This document shows, in pieces, positions 51,516-59,895 of a stretch of DNA of 64,000 nt. The stretch comes from an uncultured Ilyobacter sp. (GTDB lineage: Bacteria > Fusobacteriota > Fusobacteriia > Fusobacteriales > Fusobacteriaceae). Under the pieces are notes generated by a model, which had not been told where the DNA came from, ran no database searches, and was given only the letters and a program-made list of their open reading frames with translations. A program made the position numbers and the translations under genes. Numbering within the stretch: position 1 is the stretch's first letter; each line of letters opens with the position of its first letter. The stretch lies in NCBI RefSeq assembly GCF_963668085.1, contig NZ_OY764059.1:1922001-1986000 (forward strand), written 5' to 3'.

Positions 51516-52809
51516 CTCTTAGCCTCCCGTTTTCTACTCCAGATATTAAAACTTCAACTAGTTCATTTACTTTGCCTAAATAATCAACTATCTCAACTTT
51601 TATATAATTCCTGCTATATCCATATGTGTTTCCATTTTTAGTCTCTTCTACCAAGACCTCCATTGTTTCTCCCATATATTTTTCCCCTAGTGACTTCTGC
51701 ATCTTTTCTTTCAGAACTTCTAGCTTTTCAGCTCTGGCTTTTTTTGTTTTGGAATCCACCTTTTCAGGGAGTCTGCTAGCAGCTGTGTTCTCTCTGTCAG
51801 AATACTGAAATATGTGAAGGTCAGAAAAATCTATCTCTTCTATCAGAGAAAGAGTGTGCCCAAAGTTTTTCTCTTTTTCTCCTGGAAAACCAACTATGAC
51901 GTCTGCCGTATATTCTATATTGTTCACGGCATTTTTCAATTTCAGAAGCCTTTCCTTTATCAGGTGGCTGTCGTAATTCCTGTTCATAGCCTTCAAAATT
52001 TCATCATCACACGACTGAAGGGATATATGTAAATGAGGCATGAGTTTTTCATTATTTTTCATAAGTGCTATAAATCTGTCACTTATTTTATCAGGATACA
52101 TAGATCCTATTCTGATTCTCTCTATTCCATTTACTTTAGATATTTCATCTAAGAGAGTTTCAAAGTCTCCGTTTTCAGGGATATCTTCCCCATAAACTCC
52201 CAAGTTTATCCCTATTATTATAATCTCTTTAAACCCTTCTTCAGCGAGAATCTCAGCCTCTTTCAGTATGCTCTCTAATTTTCTAGACCTACTTTTACCC
52301 CTTGCAAAGGGTATTTTACAATAAGAGCAGAAATTATTACACCCGTCTTGTATCTTTATATATGCCCTAGACATCTCTCTTAGGGTTGAAAATTCAAGTT
52401 CTTCATATTCTTTTGCATCAAAAATATTCCTGTGTATCACACGCTCTGAGGTTTTGTCCGACTCTATATTACTGATGAGATTTATTATCCCGCTTTTATC
52501 ACTATTTCCTATCACATAATCTATCTCTTCTATTGCTTCAAGTTCCTTTGCGTTGGTTTGAGCATAGCACCCAGTTGCTATTACCAGAGAATCAGGGTTG
52601 TTTTTTTTTGCTCTTCTTAGCATATTTCTTGTTTTTCTGTCAGCAATAGTAGTCACCGTACATGAGTTTACTATATACACATCTGCCTTATCATCAAAAT
52701 TTACTTCATCATATCCTAAATCTGACAGCTGTTTTTTTATACTTTCCGTTTCATACTGGTTTACCTTGCAACCTAGAGTACAAAAGGCTGCTTTTTTATT
52801 CGAGATCAT
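51496..52809 (-). CDS. mtaB: tRNA (N6-threonylcarbamoyladenosine(37)-C2)-methylthiotransferase
   Basis: A 437-residue radical SAM methylthiotransferase. The N-terminal UPF0004 domain has AFCTLGCKVNQYE and IVNSCTVT and VIATGCYAQT, giving three cluster Cys; the radical SAM motif is CNNFCSYCKIPFARG (CxxxCxxC). A TRAM domain follows. Early GCKVNQYE places it in MtaB rather than MiaB. It converts t6A37 to ms2t6A37. tcdA, acting on the same base, is at 21677. Confidence 0.94.
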   Translation of the reverse strand: MISNKKAAFCTLGCKVNQYETESIKKQLSDLGYDEVNFDDKADVYIVNSCTVTTIADRKTRNMLRRAKKNNPDSLVIATGCYAQTNAKELEAIEEIDYVIGNSDKSGIINLISNIESDKTSERVIHRNIFDAKEYEELEFSTLREMSRAYIKIQDGCNNFCSYCKIPFARGKSRSRKLESILKEAEILAEEGFKEIIIIGINLGVYGEDIPENGDFETLLDEISKVNGIERIRIGSMYPDKISDRFIALMKNNEKLMPHLHISLQSCDDEILKAMNRNYDSHLIKERLLKLKNAVNNIEYTADVIVGFPGEKEKNFGHTLSLIEEIDFSDLHIFQYSDRENTAASRLPEKVDSKTKKARAEKLEVLKEKMQKSLGEKYMGETMEVLVEETKNGNTYGYSRNYIKVEIVDYLGKVNELVEVLISGVENGRLRGGKKTK

Positions 52810-53509
52810 TGATCAAAACTCCTCCTACTACAATTGCCGCTGTTTCCGCTCTGAGAATTCTTTTTCCCAGAGTAACCACCTTTGCGTTATTTTCTTGAAG
52901 ATAGGCTACCTCTTCTTCTGAAAAGCCCCCTTCAGGTCCTATAAGGTATAAAATTTTCTCTGGAGTCTTTTCAGACTTATTCAAAACATCCTTTATCCTC
53001 GTGTTTTCAGCACATTCATAAGGAAGAAGTACCAAATCATAATCAGAAAATTCTATCTCTGAAAGCTTTCGAGGTTCACTTATCTCCATTAACCTGACCC
53101 CTTGACACTGTTTCAAGGCCTCCTTTGAAACTGTATCCCATTTACTCTTCTTTTCCTTAAGTTTTACTATGGTTCTCTTAGTAATAGTTGGGATTATTTT
53201 ATTTATACCTATCTCTGTCAATTTCTGTATAACTAGATCCATCTTGTCATTTTTTAAAATTCCCAAGGCTGCATCTATTTTTATTGCAGAAGAATATTCA
53301 TCACTTTTTTTCTCATTTATTTCAGCTGTAATCTCTTTTTTTTCTAAAATAACTACAGTACAAAAATACTCATACTCTCCGTCTACAACCCTCAGCTTAT
53401 CGCCCTCTTTCATCCTAAAAACATTTTTAAGATGATTTACATCGGATTTTTCTGTTATTTTTACAATATTTTCAGATATATTTTCCTTTTCTACAAAAAC
53501 ACTTATCAT
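52796..53509 (-). CDS. rsmE: 16S rRNA (uracil(1498)-N3)-methyltransferase
   Basis: A 237-residue SPOUT methyltransferase: DVNHLKNVFRMKEGDKLRVVDG in the PUA-like part, then IQKLTEIGINKIIPTITKRT, and the knot motif LYLIGPEGGFSEEEV and LGKRILRAETAAIV. It methylates U1498 in helix 44. It overlaps mtaB by 14 bases. Confidence 0.95.
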   Translation of the reverse strand: MISVFVEKENISENIVKITEKSDVNHLKNVFRMKEGDKLRVVDGEYEYFCTVVILEKKEITAEINEKKSDEYSSAIKIDAALGILKNDKMDLVIQKLTEIGINKIIPTITKRTIVKLKEKKSKWDTVSKEALKQCQGVRLMEISEPRKLSEIEFSDYDLVLLPYECAENTRIKDVLNKSEKTPEKILYLIGPEGGFSEEEVAYLQENNAKVVTLGKRILRAETAAIVVGGVLINDLE

Positions 53510-53521
53510 ATCAACTGACCT

Positions 53522-53944
53522 CTACATCATTTCTTTGTTATTAATAAGGTCTTCAAGTGTAGTCTCTTTTAGAATATCAGTTAGGGCATTATCTAATCTG
53601 CTCCAAAGACATGCTGTCCTGCATTTTTCCTCTACACAGCTTTTATTCTCAGTATTTTCATTGCAGTCTACGATTTTTACATCTGAGTCAAGTATCTCAT
53701 AAAGTCTAAATACATTTATTTGCTTGGGGTCCCCTATCAGCTTGTAGCCACCGTTAGGCCCTCTTTTACCCTCTATAATATTTTCCTTTTTTAGCTTAAA
53801 CAATATCTGCTCTAAATACTGCACAGAGATATTTTGATCCTTAGATATCTCCTTTATCCTTACCAGTCTGTCAAAGTCTCTATTTTGTTCTGCAATGTAT
53901 ACCAAGGCTCTGAGTCCGTATCTGATTCTAGTGCTTATTTTCAT
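53522..53944 (-). CDS. Rrf2-family regulator with IscR-like cysteines
   Basis: A 140-residue winged-helix protein: [20 protein letters not shown], the recognition region [21 protein letters not shown] and [13 protein letters not shown] are family landmarks. Near residues 93-115 it has Cys in [21 protein letters not shown], spacing similar to the [2Fe-2S] ligands of IscR, so it probably senses iron-sulfur status or redox state. No suf or isc genes are nearby. It overlaps ruvB by four bases (ATGA type). Confidence 0.88.
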   Translation of the reverse strand: MKISTRIRYGLRALVYIAEQNRDFDRLVRIKEISKDQNISVQYLEQILFKLKKENIIEGKRGPNGGYKLIGDPKQINVFRLYEILDSDVKIVDCNENTENKSCVEEKCRTACLWSRLDNALTDILKETTLEDLINNKEMM

Positions 53945-54942
53945 TTTTGATTTTTCTCCTTTATATTTAAGTGTTCATAGGCTTTTTGAGTTACCACTCT
54001 TCCTCTGTGGGTTCTTTTTATAAACCCTATCTTCACAAGGTAGGGCTCATAGACCTCTTCAAGGGTTTTTCTGTCCTCTCCTAACACAAGGGACAGAGTC
54101 TCTATCCCCACAGGGCCTCCGCCGTAATTTTCAATTACTGCACCTAGTATCTCCCTGTCAAGCTCATCTAATCCGTAAGAATCAATTCCAAGTAAACTCA
54201 TGGCTTCTTTAGCAAGAGGTTTTGTTACAACACCGTCTCCTCTTATCTCGGCATAGTCTCTTACTCTTTTTAGAAGTCTGTTAGATATTCTAGGAGTTCC
54301 CCTGCTTCTGAGGGCTATCTCTTCGGCTCCATCTAACTTTACGTCAACTCCTAATATATTTCCACCTCTTAATATTATTTTTATAAGTTCCTCACTTTTA
54401 TAGTAATCCATCCTGTGAACCACTCCGAACCTGTCCCTCAAAGGAGAGCTCAGAAGTCCGGCTCTTGTGGTGGCCCCTATAAGAGTAAAATTAGGAAGTT
54501 CTATCCTTATAGAACGTGCAGAGGGTCCCTTTCCTATTATTATGTCAAGCTCCCTGTCCTCCATGGCTGGATAAAGTATCTCTTCTACAGAGGTGTTCAG
54601 CCTGTGGATTTCATCTATAAATAATATATCGTTTTCCTCTAAGGATGTCAGTATTGCAGCCAAGTCTCCTGCCTTGTCTAGCACAGGTCCAGAAGTTATC
54701 TTAAGGTTTACTCCCATCTCTGTAGCTATTACTCCAGCCAAGGTTGTCTTACCAAGACCCGGAGGTCCGTAAAGCAGCACATGATCTACAGCTTCTCCTC
54801 TTCTCCTTGCAGCCTCTATAAAAATAGACATCTTTTGTTTGAGGTTATCTTGTCCTATATATTCATCAAATCTCTTTGGTCTCAAACTCTTTTGAATATC
54901 GACCTCATTTTCAAATTCTCCGGCAGATAACACTCTGTCCAT
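53941..54942 (-). CDS. ruvB: Holliday junction branch migration helicase RuvB
   Basis: A 333-residue AAA+ motor: [19 protein letters not shown], Walker [15 protein letters not shown], Walker [12 protein letters not shown], sensor region [20 protein letters not shown], and a C-terminal winged helix ending [16 protein letters not shown]. It drives branch migration with RuvA, which is not encoded in the window. It is second in the long operon, after the DUF445 gene. Confidence 0.97.
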   Translation of the reverse strand: MDRVLSAGEFENEVDIQKSLRPKRFDEYIGQDNLKQKMSIFIEAARRRGEAVDHVLLYGPPGLGKTTLAGVIATEMGVNLKITSGPVLDKAGDLAAILTSLEENDILFIDEIHRLNTSVEEILYPAMEDRELDIIIGKGPSARSIRIELPNFTLIGATTRAGLLSSPLRDRFGVVHRMDYYKSEELIKIILRGGNILGVDVKLDGAEEIALRSRGTPRISNRLLKRVRDYAEIRGDGVVTKPLAKEAMSLLGIDSYGLDELDREILGAVIENYGGGPVGIETLSLVLGEDRKTLEEVYEPYLVKIGFIKRTHRGRVVTQKAYEHLNIKEKNQK

Positions 54943-54959
54943 AGTTCACTGACCACCTT

Positions 54960-55562
54960 CTATAAAAAATAACTTACTCCAAATTGAACTGCACCTATAA
55001 TCGCTCCTAGTATTGCTCCTACAACCTCTATATGTCTCAGTTCATTTTTTGCTATCTTAAAAGTCATCTCCTCTAAATAATCCAGAGAAAACCCTTCCAT
55101 TTTATCCACTACCATTTTTTTTATGTCTACATTTTCCTCTAACTTGTTTATTACTATTCCCACAAACTCATTTTTATTTTCCTCTATAGCTTCTTTAACG
55201 ATGCCTTTGATCTTATCCATAAGGGATCCGTTCAAAAACATCCCAGCCATTGGAAATTTAGCCATTATCTCTTTTTTCAGTTTTGTATCTACCACAACAT
55301 CTACTATCTTGTCTATCTCGTCTTCTATCTCTATAGAATCAAGTGTCCCAGTTATATCCTTCATAGATATAAGCTCTGCATCTATTGTTTCAGCTATGCT
55401 TTCGGCAATCTCTGTCCTTCTCTTAGGTATCAGCCCCTGTATTTTAAACCCCAAAATATTTATCTCTCTGTGAGGCCTAAACAGCATCTTAATAGCAAAA
55501 AAATTCGTAACCCATCCTATTAAGGATCCTATCAGTACAATCAAAATTCCCTTTAGTAACAT
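54960..55562 (-). CDS. DUF445 family membrane protein
   Basis: A 200-residue protein with N-terminal (GILIVLIGSLIGWVTNFFAI) and C-terminal (GAILGAIIGAVQFGVSYFL) membrane helices and a helical middle containing FRPHREINILGFKIQGLIPKR. DUF445/YheB proteins sit in the cell envelope; their function is not established. First gene of the long minus-strand run, with a promoter at 55615-55643. Confidence 0.85.
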   Translation of the reverse strand: MLLKGILIVLIGSLIGWVTNFFAIKMLFRPHREINILGFKIQGLIPKRRTEIAESIAETIDAELISMKDITGTLDSIEIEDEIDKIVDVVVDTKLKKEIMAKFPMAGMFLNGSLMDKIKGIVKEAIEENKNEFVGIVINKLEENVDIKKMVVDKMEGFSLDYLEEMTFKIAKNELRHIEVVGAILGAIIGAVQFGVSYFL

Positions 55563-55614
55563 CTTTTCTTTTCCTCCGTTTATCTGTGTATAACTACATA
55601 CTCGTCAGTAAAGT

Positions 55615-55643
55615 ATTCTATCATAATTTAAGCTTTTTTTCAA
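55615..55643 (-). promoter_or_regulatory. Promoter at the head of the long minus-strand operon
   Basis: TTGAAA (55643-55638), 17-base spacer, TAGAAT (55620-55615). It is the only clear promoter I read ahead of the 20 co-oriented genes down to 36798; internal promoters are likely but not obvious. Confidence 0.6.
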
Positions 55644-55717
55644 TTCCCTTATTTTTTAGTAAAGATTTTTCCAGCACAATTTTCAAAGACTCTTTGATGG
55701 GCTATACATCCCATTAG

Positions 55718-55752
55718 ACAAAACAAAAGGCAGGGTTATTCCTGCCTTTTGT
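55718..55752 (-). terminator. Terminator of the unknown gene at 55756
   Basis: Minus strand ACAAAAGGCAGG-AATAAC-CCTGCCTTTTGT followed by TTTTG; it insulates the unknown gene from the long operon. Confidence 0.8.
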
Positions 55753-55755
55753 AAG

Positions 55756-56562
55756 CTATTGTATTACAATTTCCTTTATAAAGTTCAAAGTTGTTTCTCC
55801 AGTCTTGTGATCATTTTCAAGCTCTAAGACCACTACATTTTCATATTCAAGGGTTTTATATATATCCCCATTGCTGTATTTTTTATTAAAGAGGTTCTCT
55901 TCAGAGTTAAAAGAACACACCTTTTTAAACATCAGTTCCTGAAGATTTTCATAAAAATAAGCCAGTACATCTTCCTCTGCCAAAGATATATATCCCAATT
56001 CATCTACACTTTCTTCCAAAATCTGATTTTTACACTTTATTATAAATTCACTGCCCTCTCTAGTGACAGGTAGAATTACAAGATAGTCGTTTTTTTTCAA
56101 AAATATATCAACTCTTGAAACCTCAGACTCATTCCACTGGAAATCGATGTTTTGCAAAAACCAGTCAAACTTTTTCAATTCATCAAAATTTTCAAGATTT
56201 TCTATCATCTTTCTGTTCTTTATCTCATACTTCATTCTCATGTCATTTTTTAGGCTGCTCTCCAGAAGAAATTTAGTTTTATTTAAGCTCTTCCATTTCC
56301 CAGCTAGTTTTTTAAAAACAGTATCAGCCTCTTCCAACGAGGGAAACTTTTCTAGCTTATATGCCTTTCTTCTTTTTACCATATTTATCTTTTCACTTTT
56401 AAACTTAGTAAGAATGTATCTCAGCTTATCGCTGGAGTTTTTCCCTATACCTTTTTTGTCTAAAACCTTTAGATCTTCCATAGAAAGTCTGAAGTTTGCT
56501 ACCTTCAGCACCTCTTCTTTAGGTTTTCTTCCGGCTCCTAAACGTGCTCCGCCTTTTGACAT
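55756..56562 (-). CDS. Unknown protein with N-terminal GGARxGAGRKP motif
   Basis: A 268-residue soluble, Lys- and Glu-rich protein beginning SKGGARLGAGRKPKEE, a basic motif often seen at the start of DNA-binding or phage-derived proteins. It is followed by a short helical segment (NFRLSMEDLKVLDKKG) that resembles a ribbon-helix-helix-like start, and a long C-terminal part with no motif I recognise. It has its own promoter (56604-56632), RBS and terminator. Function unknown; a regulator or a relic of a mobile element are possible. Confidence 0.65.
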   Translation of the reverse strand: MSKGGARLGAGRKPKEEVLKVANFRLSMEDLKVLDKKGIGKNSSDKLRYILTKFKSEKINMVKRRKAYKLEKFPSLEEADTVFKKLAGKWKSLNKTKFLLESSLKNDMRMKYEIKNRKMIENLENFDELKKFDWFLQNIDFQWNESEVSRVDIFLKKNDYLVILPVTREGSEFIIKCKNQILEESVDELGYISLAEEDVLAYFYENLQELMFKKVCSFNSEENLFNKKYSNGDIYKTLEYENVVVLELENDHKTGETTLNFIKEIVIQ

Positions 56563-56603
56563 ATCTATATCCTCCTAAAATAAACATACAACAATACCCT
56601 GGC

Positions 56604-56632
56604 AATCTATCATATCATCACTTTTTTGTCAA
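56604..56632 (-). promoter_or_regulatory. Promoter of the unknown gene at 55756
   Basis: TTGACA (56632-56627), 17-base spacer, TAGATT (56609-56604). Confidence 0.65.
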
Positions 56633-56710
56633 ACATAATTTAATTTAAAGTAATACTAAATTTTATTATTACACCCTTCTTATCTACTTTCTCTACCGCT
56701 GCTCAGCTAT

Positions 56711-56733
56711 CTACAACTATGCTCAAGTTGTAG
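56711..56733. repeat. Small inverted repeat upstream of the unknown gene
   Basis: CTACAAC (56711-56717) with GTTGTAG (56727-56733), 9-base loop. No T run follows on either strand; possible operator. Position is upstream of the -35 box. Confidence 0.4.
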
Positions 56734-56761
56734 ACAACAAAACATCTGTCATTCAAAATCA

Positions 56762-56792
56762 AAGCATCGGAACAATTTAAGTCTCCGATGCT
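56762..56792 (-). terminator. Terminator of the OpuC-type operon
   Basis: Minus strand GCATCGGA-(12)-TCCGATGC followed by TTTGATTTTG. Confidence 0.7.
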
Positions 56793-56824
56793 CTGCAAAA
56801 ATAAATTTGAAATTCAATTTAAGA

Positions 56825-57718
56825 TTATTTTATAAGTCCTTTTTCTTTCAAAAATTCCTCTGCAACTACTCTAGCAGGAAGTCCTTCTTCATCAGCTCTG
56901 TAATTTAACTGTTGCATCTCGTCTTCACTGATCTGACCCGCTAGTTTTTCAAGAGCTTCTACAACCTCAGGATGACTGGCGGCAAATTCTCCATTTAAAA
57001 GTGGTGCAACATAATAAGGTGGGAAGAAATTCTTGTCATCTTCTAATATAACAAGGTTATATGTGATCAGCTTTCCGTCTGTAGAGAAAGCATCTGCAAC
57101 ATCAGTTTTACCATCTTTTATAGCTGTATAACGAAGTCCTCCGTCAAGACCTTTTTCATCTTTGAACTCCATACCAGGATAAGTTTTTTTAAGCCCTAGC
57201 ATACCATCTTCTCTTTCAAGGAATTCCATTGTAGCTCCTATTACAAGTTCTCCTGCATTTTCTGCTATATCAGAAAAAGTTTTCAAATTATATTTCTCAG
57301 CAGTTTCAGGTCTTACTGCCAAAGTGTAAGTGTTGTTGTAACCTAATGGATTTAGAAAATCTAAGTTGTCGTTCTCTTTTAGTTTTTCCTTTACATGGTT
57401 ATATACCTCATCTGGGTCCTTCATTCCACTCTCACCTAAAAGTGCTCCGTATACTGTTCCACTATACTCAGGATAAAGACTTATATCCCCAGTTTTCAAG
57501 GCTTCATATGCAATCTGTGTCCCCCCAAGCTCTCTTACATCGGTGTTATAACCAGTGTTGTCCTCGATCATAACTGCGAAAAGCTGACCTAGCACCCTTG
57601 CCTCAGTATAGTTCTTATGCCCTATAACAATTGTCTCTACCTCGGCCTCTTTTTTACCACAAGCAGCAAATACAACTATCGCAGCCACAAGCAAAATATT
57701 CCTTACTAATTTAATCAT
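56825..57718 (-). CDS. Glycine betaine/choline-type ABC transporter substrate-binding lipoprotein
   Basis: A 297-residue extracytoplasmic protein. The lipobox is FAAC after a hydrophobic signal (NILLVAAIVVFAAC), then VIGHKNYTEARVLGQLFAVM, typical of the OpuAC/OsmF family, and EYSGTVYGALLG. These proteins bind quaternary amines such as betaine, carnitine or choline. It is the third gene of an ATPase-permease-receptor operon. RBS GGGAGG. Confidence 0.9.
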   Translation of the reverse strand: MIKLVRNILLVAAIVVFAACGKKEAEVETIVIGHKNYTEARVLGQLFAVMIEDNTGYNTDVRELGGTQIAYEALKTGDISLYPEYSGTVYGALLGESGMKDPDEVYNHVKEKLKENDNLDFLNPLGYNNTYTLAVRPETAEKYNLKTFSDIAENAGELVIGATMEFLEREDGMLGLKKTYPGMEFKDEKGLDGGLRYTAIKDGKTDVADAFSTDGKLITYNLVILEDDKNFFPPYYVAPLLNGEFAASHPEVVEALEKLAGQISEDEMQQLNYRADEEGLPARVVAEEFLKEKGLIK

Positions 57719-57804
57719 TTTGTTCCTCCCTTTTTTTATAAAAATAGATCACCTTTAAAAATAAAAATCATTTATTTACTCTTATTTGCAGTTCTACACT
57801 TTGA

Positions 57805-58452
57805 TTAAACACTCTTTACCCCAAGAGGAGTAAGTTTGTTTTCTAAAATTCCAAGTACAAAATCAACTGATATTGCCAGCAATGCCGTAGGCACAGCTCC
57901 TGCAAGTATCATGTTATTGTTACTCATAGATATACCCTTAAATATAAAGTCTCCCAATCCTCCTGCTCCGATAAGTGCCGCTATCGTTGCAGTACCGATA
58001 TTAATTACTGTAGATATCCTTATACCACCCATTATAATAGGAAGAGCCAGAGGTATCTCTACCATTGTAAGTATCTGGGCCTTTGTCATTCCCATTCCCT
58101 TTCCTGCCTCTATTATAGAAGGCTCTATACTGTTTATCCCTATATAAGTATTTTTTATAATCGGAAGTAACGCATAGAGAAAAAGCACAAATATAGCTGG
58201 TTTAAACCCTATCCCCATTATCGGTATTATAAGACCAAATAGCGCCAAACTTGGCAGTGTCTGAAATACATTGGCAGTATTCAAAACAGCAGAGGAAACT
58301 TTTTTATTTTTTGTTATGTAGATCCCTAGAGGTACACCTACAATAACTGCTAGTAAAACCGCGATTCCTGTTATCCTAATGTGTTGCCCTGTTAACTTAA
58401 AAATATCTGCACTTCTATATTTTAAAAATTCAAAAAAACCTAATTTATTCAT
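57805..58452 (-). CDS. Glycine betaine/choline-type ABC transporter permease
   Basis: A 215-residue BPD-type permease: hydrophobic throughout, with the EAA loop EAGKGMGMTKAQILTMVEIPLALPIIMGG region and N-terminal ADIFKLTGQHIRITGIA. One permease gene only is present, so the channel is probably a homodimer. It follows the ATPase gene by three bases. Confidence 0.9.
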   Translation of the reverse strand: MNKLGFFEFLKYRSADIFKLTGQHIRITGIAVLLAVIVGVPLGIYITKNKKVSSAVLNTANVFQTLPSLALFGLIIPIMGIGFKPAIFVLFLYALLPIIKNTYIGINSIEPSIIEAGKGMGMTKAQILTMVEIPLALPIIMGGIRISTVINIGTATIAALIGAGGLGDFIFKGISMSNNNMILAGAVPTALLAISVDFVLGILENKLTPLGVKSV

Positions 58453-58455
58453 ATC

Positions 58456-59604
58456 TTACAGCTCCCCTCCCTCAATAGTTGGAGATATTTCAGTAATTAC
58501 ATTTAGCAGACTCACTGGAGTAACTGCTCCAACTAAGAAATTATCATCATTAACTATTGGTATTGATCTAAAGTTTATTTTTGACATTATGTTTAGCACT
58601 TCCACCATGTTTGTATTTTCGTGTACCATGAAGTCAGTACTTGATTCCATTATATCTTTCATCTTCACACTGTGTAATGTGTTTTTCATTATCATATTTC
58701 TTGTTACTACTCCGACAGGCTTTTGTCTGCTTTCTCCCTCTCTGTCAACTACTATAAGAGTATTTATCTCTCTGTCTTTCATTATCTCGATAGCTCTTGC
58801 CGGACTTCCGTTAATTCCGATTTTACCAAACTTTTTCTTCATTATATCTTTTGCAAGAAGCATCTCAGGAGTTTTCCACATTCTGTCTTTTCCTAGGAAG
58901 TATTCTACGAATTCATCCTTAGGATTTTTCAGAATTTCCTCTGGAGTATCAAATTGAATAACCTTTCCGTCTTTGATTACCGCTATCTTATCTGCAAGCT
59001 TCAAAGCCTCATCCATGTCATGGGTTACAAAGACAATTGTCTTTCCTAACTCATCCTGAAGCTTCATCATCTCGTCTTGGAGTTTTTCTCTGGTTATTGG
59101 GTCTAGAGCACTAAAAGGCTCATCCATAAGAATTATGTCAGGGTTTACAGCCAAAGCCCTTGCTATACCAATTCTCTGCTGTTGACCTCCACTTAACTCA
59201 CTTGGATATCTGTCATAAAAATCTTCTCCTGGAAGATCCATAAGTTCTAGAAGTTCAATCGCTCTGTCTTTTTTATCCTCTTTTGACCACTTATTAAGGG
59301 TAGGTACAAGTTCTATATTCTCCCCTATAGTCATGTGGGGAAACAATCCCACCTTTTGGATAACATAACCTATATTTCTTCTCAGATCCTTTACATCCTT
59401 GCTTTTTACACTCTCCCCGTCTATCAGTATTTCTCCCTTTGTGGGTTTTTCCAATAGGTTGATCATCTTCATGGTTGTTGTTTTACCACATCCACTTTCT
59501 CCGATCAAAACTACAAATTCTCCCTTTTCGATTTTTAAATTAAGATTATCTACTACTTTATTTTTTCCATCGAAACTTTTAGTTACATTTTTCAATTCTA
59601 TCAT
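58456..59604 (-). CDS. Glycine betaine/choline-type ABC transporter ATPase with CBS domains
   Basis: A 382-residue OpuCA-like protein starting MIELKNVTKSFDGKNK; the ATG at 59604 follows AGAGGTGG and the longer frame from 59625 is rejected. Walker A is GESGCGKTTTMK, signature LSGGQQQRIGIARAL, Walker B DIILMDEPFSALDP, and a switch His is in VFVTHDMDEAL. Two CBS motifs occupy about 255-375 (TLIVVDREGESRQKPVGVV and FRSIPIVNDDNFLVG), which in OpuA-type transporters sense ionic strength or nucleotides. Confidence 0.93.
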   Translation of the reverse strand: MIELKNVTKSFDGKNKVVDNLNLKIEKGEFVVLIGESGCGKTTTMKMINLLEKPTKGEILIDGESVKSKDVKDLRRNIGYVIQKVGLFPHMTIGENIELVPTLNKWSKEDKKDRAIELLELMDLPGEDFYDRYPSELSGGQQQRIGIARALAVNPDIILMDEPFSALDPITREKLQDEMMKLQDELGKTIVFVTHDMDEALKLADKIAVIKDGKVIQFDTPEEILKNPKDEFVEYFLGKDRMWKTPEMLLAKDIMKKKFGKIGINGSPARAIEIMKDREINTLIVVDREGESRQKPVGVVTRNMIMKNTLHSVKMKDIMESSTDFMVHENTNMVEVLNIMSKINFRSIPIVNDDNFLVGAVTPVSLLNVITEISPTIEGGEL

Positions 59605-59643
59605 ATTGTTTTTTCCACCTCTCATTTGACATATTTCAATTTC

Positions 59644-59672
59644 ATTCTAACACTTTTTCAAAACAAAGTCAA
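59644..59672 (-). promoter_or_regulatory. Promoter of the OpuC-type operon
   Basis: TTGACT (59672-59667), 17-base spacer, TAGAAT (59649-59644). Confidence 0.6.
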
Positions 59673-59677
59673 GATTA

Positions 59678-59699
59678 TTTTGAAAAACGTATTTCAAAA
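59678..59699. promoter_or_regulatory. Inverted repeat just upstream of the OpuC-type promoter
   Basis: TTTTGAAA-AACGTA-TTTCAAAA, 8-bp arms, immediately upstream of the -35 box. Its place suits an activator or repressor site for osmotic or choline control; the regulator is unknown. Confidence 0.45.
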
Positions 59700-59863
59700 A
59701 TCAAAATAGGTATTTTTTGACTCTATCCCCAGTAAAACAAAGACCTACCACCTTAAATTTAAATCATTAAAAACCTCTATTTATCTTATAATATTCAACT
59801 TCGCCTACATATAATTCTGCAAATAACAGATTTTTCCTTTTTATAGTCTTACTATATTTACAG

Positions 59864-59893
59864 ACAAAAAAAAGACCTGTCTCCAGGTCTTTT
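59864..59893 (-). terminator. Terminator of the ptsI-ptsH-ispH-rpsA operon
   Basis: Minus strand AAAGACCTG-GAGA-CAGGTCTTT with a T run. Confidence 0.85.
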
Positions 59894-59895
59894 TA

